Part shown: positions 15,484-18,884 of the stretch, piece after piece
How positions within the stretch are numbered: the first letter of the stretch is position 1
Layout of the letters: every line of letters begins with the position of its first letter
Source: Alphaproteobacteria bacterium
GTDB taxonomy: Bacteria; Pseudomonadota; Alphaproteobacteria; Puniceispirillales; Marisalimonadaceae
Assembly (NCBI GenBank): GCA_016777645.1
Contig: JADHRC010000013.1
Location: 1 to 18,884 of the forward strand
Reading direction: 5' to 3'
Length of the DNA stretch: 18,884 nucleotides
The notes under the pieces: generated by a model
Databases searched by the model: none
Told to the model about the DNA's origin: nothing
What the model saw: the letters and a program-made list of their open reading frames with translations, nothing else
Position numbers and translations under genes: made by a program

Positions 15484-16470
15484 CTAATTTTTTTCTAAAT
15501 AGCTCGTATCTACTAGCTCATTAACAATACCCTTAATTGAAATTGTATCTTTAATTATACCTATTTTTTGTAGAATAGTACCAGCAGCTAAGAATGTGTT
15601 TATTTGCTTATCTCCTATGTAAGGGTTAGTTAAGTCTGTTCTTTCATTAAGTTGTTTCTGGGCTACAGCGTCATTAAGTTTTACAGCCTTAATTAAGGAT
15701 TTTTTGAGATCGTCTTTGTTTGCGAGGGCATACTTACGATTGTCTTCATAAATTTTTAAAACTCTTTTTACAATAGATGGGTATTTAGATGCAAAATCTT
15801 CCCTGACGTTAAGTATACCATATGTATTTAGGTCTGAGTTTCTATAGAATAAAGGTGTTTGTGTTTCTAGTTCACCTTTCGCCATATGTGGATCTAAACC
15901 TGCCCAAGCATCTACCTGTCCGCTAACTAGAGCTCTATAACCATCTGGGTGTTGTAGCAGGACTGGTTTTATATCTTTTTCAGATAGACCTACACTATCT
16001 AGAGCTTGAAGAAGGAAAATGTGAGGGTCAGTTCCTCTTGTGACGGCAACCCTTTTGCCTTCCAGATCTTTAATCTTTTTAATTCCACTGTCTTTATTTG
16101 TAACGAGGGCAGTCCATTCAGGTTTTGAATAGACATATATAGCTTTGATAGGTATACCGTTAGCTCTGCCAATAACAGAGGCAGCTCCTGCAGTGGATCC
16201 AAAGTCTACGCTTCCGCCATTAAGGTACTCAAGCGCTTTATTTGATCCTAAAGAAAGAACCCATCTAATTTTGATTTGATCTTTTTTAAATTCTTTTTCT
16301 AGAGATTTTCTATCTTTCATAAGTAAACTAACAGGATTATAGTAAGCATAATCAATTGTTATAACTTTCAAGCTATTTGAAAATGCGTTTGAAGCTAGTA
16401 CTAAAGCAACAATTAAAATAAATGTTTTAAATAAATATTTTATAGTTTGGTTTATTATGTTTGTAAGCAT
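15484..16470 (-). CDS. ABC transporter substrate-binding protein, SsuA/TauA/NrtA-like
   Basis: Residues 1-31 form a signal peptide (a long hydrophobic core ending ASNAFS). The mature part has the NMT1/SsuA-type fold: GSNKALEYLNGGSVDFGSTAGAAS around residues 75-98 (seen in two parts), LVTNKDSGIKKIKDLEGKRVAV, RGTDPHIFLLQAL and the GQVDAWAGLDPH segment. Family members bind aliphatic sulfonates, taurine, nitrate or thiamine precursors; the sequence does not show which, and the DLEGKRVAV and DAWAG parts agree best with SsuA. AAGGAG sits six bases before the ATG. No sulfonate mono-oxygenase or taurine enzyme lies nearby. It is divergent from an Lrp-type gene, which probably controls it, and an amino-acid-derived signal is then plausible. 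Confidence 0.88.
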   Translation of the reverse strand: MLTNIINQTIKYLFKTFILIVALVLASNAFSNSLKVITIDYAYYNPVSLLMKDRKSLEKEFKKDQIKIRWVLSLGSNKALEYLNGGSVDFGSTAGAASVIGRANGIPIKAIYVYSKPEWTALVTNKDSGIKKIKDLEGKRVAVTRGTDPHIFLLQALDSVGLSEKDIKPVLLQHPDGYRALVSGQVDAWAGLDPHMAKGELETQTPLFYRNSDLNTYGILNVREDFASKYPSIVKRVLKIYEDNRKYALANKDDLKKSLIKAVKLNDAVAQKQLNERTDLTNPYIGDKQINTFLAAGTILQKIGIIKDTISIKGIVNELVDTSYLEKN

Positions 16471-16495
16471 TTGAATCTCCTTTTACATTCTTTAA

Positions 16496-16510
16496 TAGAT
16501 AAATATTCTT
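16496..16510. promoter_or_regulatory. Lrp-box-like site near the binding-protein gene
   Basis: The 15 bases TAGATAAATATTCTT match 12 of 15 positions of the E. coli Lrp consensus (YAGHAWATTWTDCTR), keeping the outer AG and CT. It starts 26 bases upstream of the ATG of the binding-protein gene. In DNA this AT-rich a match of this size can arise by chance, but a second site lies 71 bases away. Confidence 0.4.
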
Positions 16511-16528
16511 TTTCATCAATCAAAATTA

Positions 16529-16563
16529 TTGACATTTAAAATTTATTTTTTATTAAATATAAT
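16529..16563 (+). promoter_or_regulatory. Candidate promoter of the Lrp-type gene
   Basis: A perfect TTGACA lies at 16529-16534. TATTAA at 16551-16556 gives a 16-base spacer; a perfect TATAAT at 16558-16563 lies 23 bases from it, too far for the same -35. Either -10 would start transcription inside or next to the Lrp-like box at 16567-16581. Confidence 0.4.
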
Positions 16564-16566
16564 TTA

Positions 16567-16581
16567 TAGAAATATTTTCTT
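16567..16581. promoter_or_regulatory. Lrp-box-like site before the Lrp-type gene
   Basis: The 15 bases TAGAAATATTTTCTT match 12 of 15 positions of the E. coli Lrp consensus, with AGAAA and TTTCT as symmetrical arms. It covers the expected transcription start and ends just before the GGAGG ribosome site, a position fit for autorepression. Confidence 0.45.
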
Positions 16582-16593
16582 TTTGGAGGATTA

Positions 16594-17064
16594 ATGTTAG
16601 ATAATGTTGATTTAAAAATTTTGGCCCTTATTCAAAAAAACTCTAGTTTACCCTTATCTGAAATTTCTAAAAGGGTAGGGGTGTCTGCAACTCCTTGTTG
16701 GAACAGAATAAAAAAAATGGAAGAGAATGGGGTTATTTCTGCAAAAACTATTGTATTGAATCGTGAAGCAATAAATTTATCAATAGTTGTATTTTTATCA
16801 ATAAGAGTAAGTCATCATTCAAAGGATTGGATTTCTAGTTTTCAGAGTCTAATTGGGAAATATGATGAGATTATAGAGGCACATAGATTAACTGGATCAG
16901 ATGCAGATTATTTATTAAAAATTGTTGCCCCAAGTATTGAGGAATATGATAAATTCCAACAAAAATTAATTGGCGAAGTTGAGTTTACGAAAATGTCTTC
17001 AAGTATTTCTCTGCAGGAGATGAAAAATTCTCATGTTTTACCGCTTCAGCAATGTGTTGTTTGA
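16594..17064 (+). CDS. Lrp/AsnC-family transcriptional regulator
   Basis: The 156-residue protein starts with the AsnC-type helix-turn-helix (residues 1-50: LDNVDLKILALIQKNSSL, then LSEISKRVGVSATPCWNRIKKM around 21-42) and continues with the RAM ligand-binding domain (about 66-140), where HRLTGSDADYLLKI matches the family segment that lines the effector pocket. Such regulators form octamers or dimers of dimers that wrap DNA and respond to amino acids. GGAGG lies just before the ATG, a strong ribosome site. It is divergent from the SsuABC-like operon with 123 bases between, and two Lrp-like boxes sit there, so local control of the transporter and itself is likely. The stop is four bases from the end of convergent tupA. 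Confidence 0.93.
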   Translation: MLDNVDLKILALIQKNSSLPLSEISKRVGVSATPCWNRIKKMEENGVISAKTIVLNREAINLSIVVFLSIRVSHHSKDWISSFQSLIGKYDEIIEAHRLTGSDADYLLKIVAPSIEEYDKFQQKLIGEVEFTKMSSSISLQEMKNSHVLPLQQCVV

Positions 17065-17068
17065 TTTG

Positions 17069-17875
17069 TTAGTTTGCGTTAGGGAAGAATAATTGCTGTC
17101 CATTTACTCTAAAATTTTTAATTAAATTTTGTCCTTTTGGGGATATAAGCCAGTTAATGAACTTCTTAGCGTTATGTGATTTGGTGTTTGGGCATTTTAA
17201 CGGATTAACCATTGTAATTCCATATTGATTAAACATTAGTTTATCCTTTTCGGCGATTATTTTTAAATCACGCTTATTATGAAAATTAACCCAAGACGCT
17301 CTGTCGCTTATAGTGTAAGCTCCCATACCACTTGCAACATTGAGGGTTGCGCCCATTCCAGAACCAACTTCTCTGTACCAAGTGCCAGAAAATTGAGTTG
17401 GATTTATTTCGGCTTTTGACCAGATAGACATTTCTTTAAAATGAGTTCCAGAGTCGTCCCCTCTAGATACAAAAGTTGAAGAGGTGTCGTATATTTTCCT
17501 AAACGCTTCAACAGGATTATCTGATATTAATATTTTAGCAGAATTCTGTTTTGGGCCAATTATGATAAAGTCGTTATACATTAAATCAAATCTTTTGACA
17601 CCAAAGCCCTTTTCAACAAAATCTAGTTCTCTTTTTTTTGCGTGAACTATGATTACGTCTCCATCGCAATTTGAAGCATTTTTTAAAGCTGCTCCAGTTC
17701 CAACTGAAACAACATGAGCTGTTATATTAATTTCAGATTTTATTATTGGCAGTATGTAGTTATAGAAGCCGGAGTTATAAGTGGAGGTTGTAGATTGAAC
17801 TATAATAGAGTTTTCCCCTAAAGACGGCTTTGAAAAAAGTAGAGTGCAAAAAATGATAAATTTTAGTCTTAGCAT
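17069..17875 (-). CDS. tupA: Tungstate ABC transporter substrate-binding protein TupA
   Basis: The 268-residue protein has a signal peptide (1-20, cut after SLG) and then VQSTTSTYNSGF (26-37), the TupA TTTS-type oxyanion-binding motif, here with Ser in the first position. Further marks are SRGDDSGTHFKE, a near copy of the TupA SRGDDSGTHKKE motif, GSGMGATLNVA and YTISDRASW (usually YTLTDRGTY). TupA binds tungstate very tightly and selects it over molybdate. Its partners TupB and TupC are encoded divergently, not in the same direction, with 85 bases between. Imported tungstate would feed MoeA and a tungsten enzyme, probably formate dehydrogenase. The replaced Thr and altered YT motif could change the W/Mo preference; this is inference. 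Confidence 0.93.
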   Translation of the reverse strand: MLRLKFIIFCTLLFSKPSLGENSIIVQSTTSTYNSGFYNYILPIIKSEINITAHVVSVGTGAALKNASNCDGDVIIVHAKKRELDFVEKGFGVKRFDLMYNDFIIIGPKQNSAKILISDNPVEAFRKIYDTSSTFVSRGDDSGTHFKEMSIWSKAEINPTQFSGTWYREVGSGMGATLNVASGMGAYTISDRASWVNFHNKRDLKIIAEKDKLMFNQYGITMVNPLKCPNTKSHNAKKFINWLISPKGQNLIKNFRVNGQQLFFPNAN

Positions 17876-17960
17876 ATATTTTTAAATCTAATTGAAATGA
17901 ATAAATTGCTATTTATGTAAAATATGCATAATATTGCAACTTAAAACATAAAAAATCAAG
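17876..17960. promoter_or_regulatory. Divergent tupA/tupB promoter region
   Basis: The 85 bases hold the inverted repeat AATAT-GCATA-ATATT (17921-17935), with the perfect palindrome TATGCATA inside at 17923-17930. Plausible rightward signals are TTGAAA (17892-17897) with TATGTA (17914-17919, 16-base spacer), and leftward TTGCAA with an AT-rich -10 17 bases on. One protein bound at the repeat could act on both promoters. The binding protein may be one of the two regulators at 4484-5801; the repeat does not share an obvious sequence with the element found there. Confidence 0.4.
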
Positions 17961-18674
17961 ATGAATATGAATATCATTCAAGAAGCCTTAATAAAGGCAT
18001 TAGATCTAGTTATAACATTTGATGAGAGTTTATTTGAAATATTGCTTCTCTCATTCAAGGTAAGTGGAATATCCTTACTACTATCTTGTTTTATAGGCTT
18101 GCCTCTTGGAACGCTTTTAGCAATTAAGAATTTTTGGGGTAGAAATAGTGTTTTAATTTTGTTTAATACTATGATGGGATTACCACCAGTTGTAGTAGGT
18201 TTAATGGTATATTTATTGGTATCTAGGTCTGGTCCCTTGGGATGGCTTGGTATCCTATACACTCCAACAGCAATGATAATTGCTCAGATGATATTAATCA
18301 CACCAATTATAGTATCCTTAACAGCTCAGATAATTGAAGAAATTAGTCAAGAGTATAAAGATCTTTTTGTATCTTTGGTCGTGCCATCTCATAAGGCAAT
18401 TATGGCTTATCTTTATGATGCAAGATATTCTATTTTGACTGTAATTTTAGCTGGGTTTGGTAGAGCTATATCAGAAGTGGGTGCTGTCATCATAGTTGGG
18501 GGTAATATTGATCATTTAACAAGAGTAATGACTACGACAATAGCCCTGGAAACATCTAAAGGTAATTTATCTCTAGCTTTAGCCCTAGGTATTATTCTCT
18601 TATTTATAGCTTTGATCACTAACTTTTTATTAATCACTATCAAGATGAATGCTAAACGGCATATGTATGCATAA
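17961..18674 (+). CDS. tupB: Tungstate ABC transporter permease TupB
   Basis: A 237-residue inner-membrane protein with about five to six hydrophobic segments. FNTMMGLPPVVVGLMVYLL (165-185 region of the DNA reading, residues about 73-91), SRSGPLGWLGILYTPTAMIIAQ and ITPIIVSLT are almost diagnostic for TupB/WtpB-type permeases. GRAISEVGAVIIVGGNI is the coupling region that meets the ATPase. A second ATG at 17967 would shorten it by two residues; I keep 17961 but cannot separate them. It overlaps tupC by eight bases, so the two are translationally coupled. Confidence 0.93.
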   Translation: MNMNIIQEALIKALDLVITFDESLFEILLLSFKVSGISLLLSCFIGLPLGTLLAIKNFWGRNSVLILFNTMMGLPPVVVGLMVYLLVSRSGPLGWLGILYTPTAMIIAQMILITPIIVSLTAQIIEEISQEYKDLFVSLVVPSHKAIMAYLYDARYSILTVILAGFGRAISEVGAVIIVGGNIDHLTRVMTTTIALETSKGNLSLALALGIILLFIALITNFLLITIKMNAKRHMYA

Positions 18675-18884
18675 TAAAGATAAATTACTTGAAAATGAGA
18701 TAACACCAATTGTAGCAGATAATTTGTCTGTTTCATTCGGTAATATAAATATTTTAAATGATGTCAGTTTTAAAATTGAGAACAAACATATTACTGCTGT
18801 AATAGGACCCAATGGAGCCGGCAAAAGTATTTTATTACAAACTATTAATGGTTTAACTAATATTCAAAAAGGTAAAATAACATT
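18667..18884 (+). CDS. tupC: Tungstate ABC transporter ATPase TupC, C-terminus outside the window
   Basis: The frame opens at ATG 18667, eight bases before the end of tupB, and stays open to the window edge for 72 codons. It contains the ABC start ADNLSVSFGNINILNDVSF and Walker A GPNGAGKS at residues 47-54, with LLQTINGLTNIQKGKIT following as in metal-oxyanion importers. Signature and Walker B motifs lie beyond the edge. The position after tupB names it TupC; the sequence alone shows an ABC ATPase of the molybdate/phosphate type. Confidence 0.88.
   Translation, partial: MHNKDKLLENEITPIVADNLSVSFGNINILNDVSFKIENKHITAVIGPNGAGKSILLQTINGLTNIQKGKIT

Noticed and set aside
15029..15487. Plus-strand open frame of 152 codons opposite the ABC permease gene
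   Set aside because: Long but antisense to a conserved permease; no domain or ribosome site is visible.
17921..17935. Same operator as the element at 4877-4901
   Set aside because: Both are AT-rich and symmetrical, but the core sequences and spacers differ, so a shared binding site cannot be claimed by eye.
18512..18824. Minus-strand open frames opposite tupB and tupC
   Set aside because: Antisense to conserved tup genes, with no supporting motif.
1..18884. tRNA, rRNA, CRISPR, insertion sequence or phage genes
   Set aside because: Looked for cloverleaf-like GC-rich segments, regular repeats and transposase motifs on both strands and saw none; AT-rich hairpins elsewhere are too short to support.

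Overview
The window is very AT-rich and densely coded, with gene pairs that overlap or are separated by a few bases. The gene content (a TRAP transporter, sugar-acid enzymes, a TIGR02466-type oxygenase, molybdenum cofactor genes and a tungstate transporter) suggests a streamlined marine bacterium. A low-GC planktonic alphaproteobacterium is most likely, but this is inferred from gene content and style and not from a phylogenetic marker. I see no rRNA, tRNA, CRISPR array, insertion sequence or phage gene.

Region 1 (1-5801) handles molybdenum or tungsten cofactor. A trypsin-like protease, cut by the window edge, is followed by moeA. On the opposite strand lies an operon reading modE-like regulator, fdhD, a mobA-mobB fusion and a 2-oxoglutarate/Fe(II) oxygenase-like gene. 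Divergent from the modE-like gene is a second regulator, a helix-turn-helix fused to a molybdate-binding-protein-like domain. No molybdenum or tungsten enzyme lies in the window, but fdhD points to a formate dehydrogenase nearby.

Region 2 (5811-13849) is a sugar-acid uptake and catabolism cluster. It holds an enolase-superfamily acid-sugar dehydratase, an aldose 1-epimerase-like protein, an SMP-30/gluconolactonase-family lactonase, a three-gene TRAP transporter (dctPQM), an L-idonate 5-dehydrogenase-like enzyme (idnD) and, divergent from it, a gluconate 5-dehydrogenase-like enzyme (idnO). The simplest reading is TRAP uptake of a hexonate, C5 epimerisation through a 5-keto intermediate by IdnD and IdnO, and dehydration of the resulting aldonate to a 2-keto-3-deoxy acid. 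The lactonase and mutarotase would feed sugars or lactones into the same route.

Region 3 (13857-17064) is an SsuABC/TauABC/NrtABC-type ABC importer (binding protein, permease, ATPase) divergent from an Lrp/AsnC regulator. Two Lrp-box-like sites lie in the shared promoter region.

Region 4 (17069-18884) is a tungstate ABC transporter with tupA on one strand and tupB plus the start of tupC divergent on the other. It probably belongs functionally with region 1, so the carbon and sulfonate-type genes sit between two parts of a tungsten/molybdenum system.

The most interesting points are the back-to-back pair of regulators that may share one symmetrical promoter/operator (a metal-free DNA-binding half beside an oxyanion-binding half), an oxygenase inside the cofactor operon, an FdhD without its usual second loop cysteine, the divergent tup layout, and the Lrp-like boxes.
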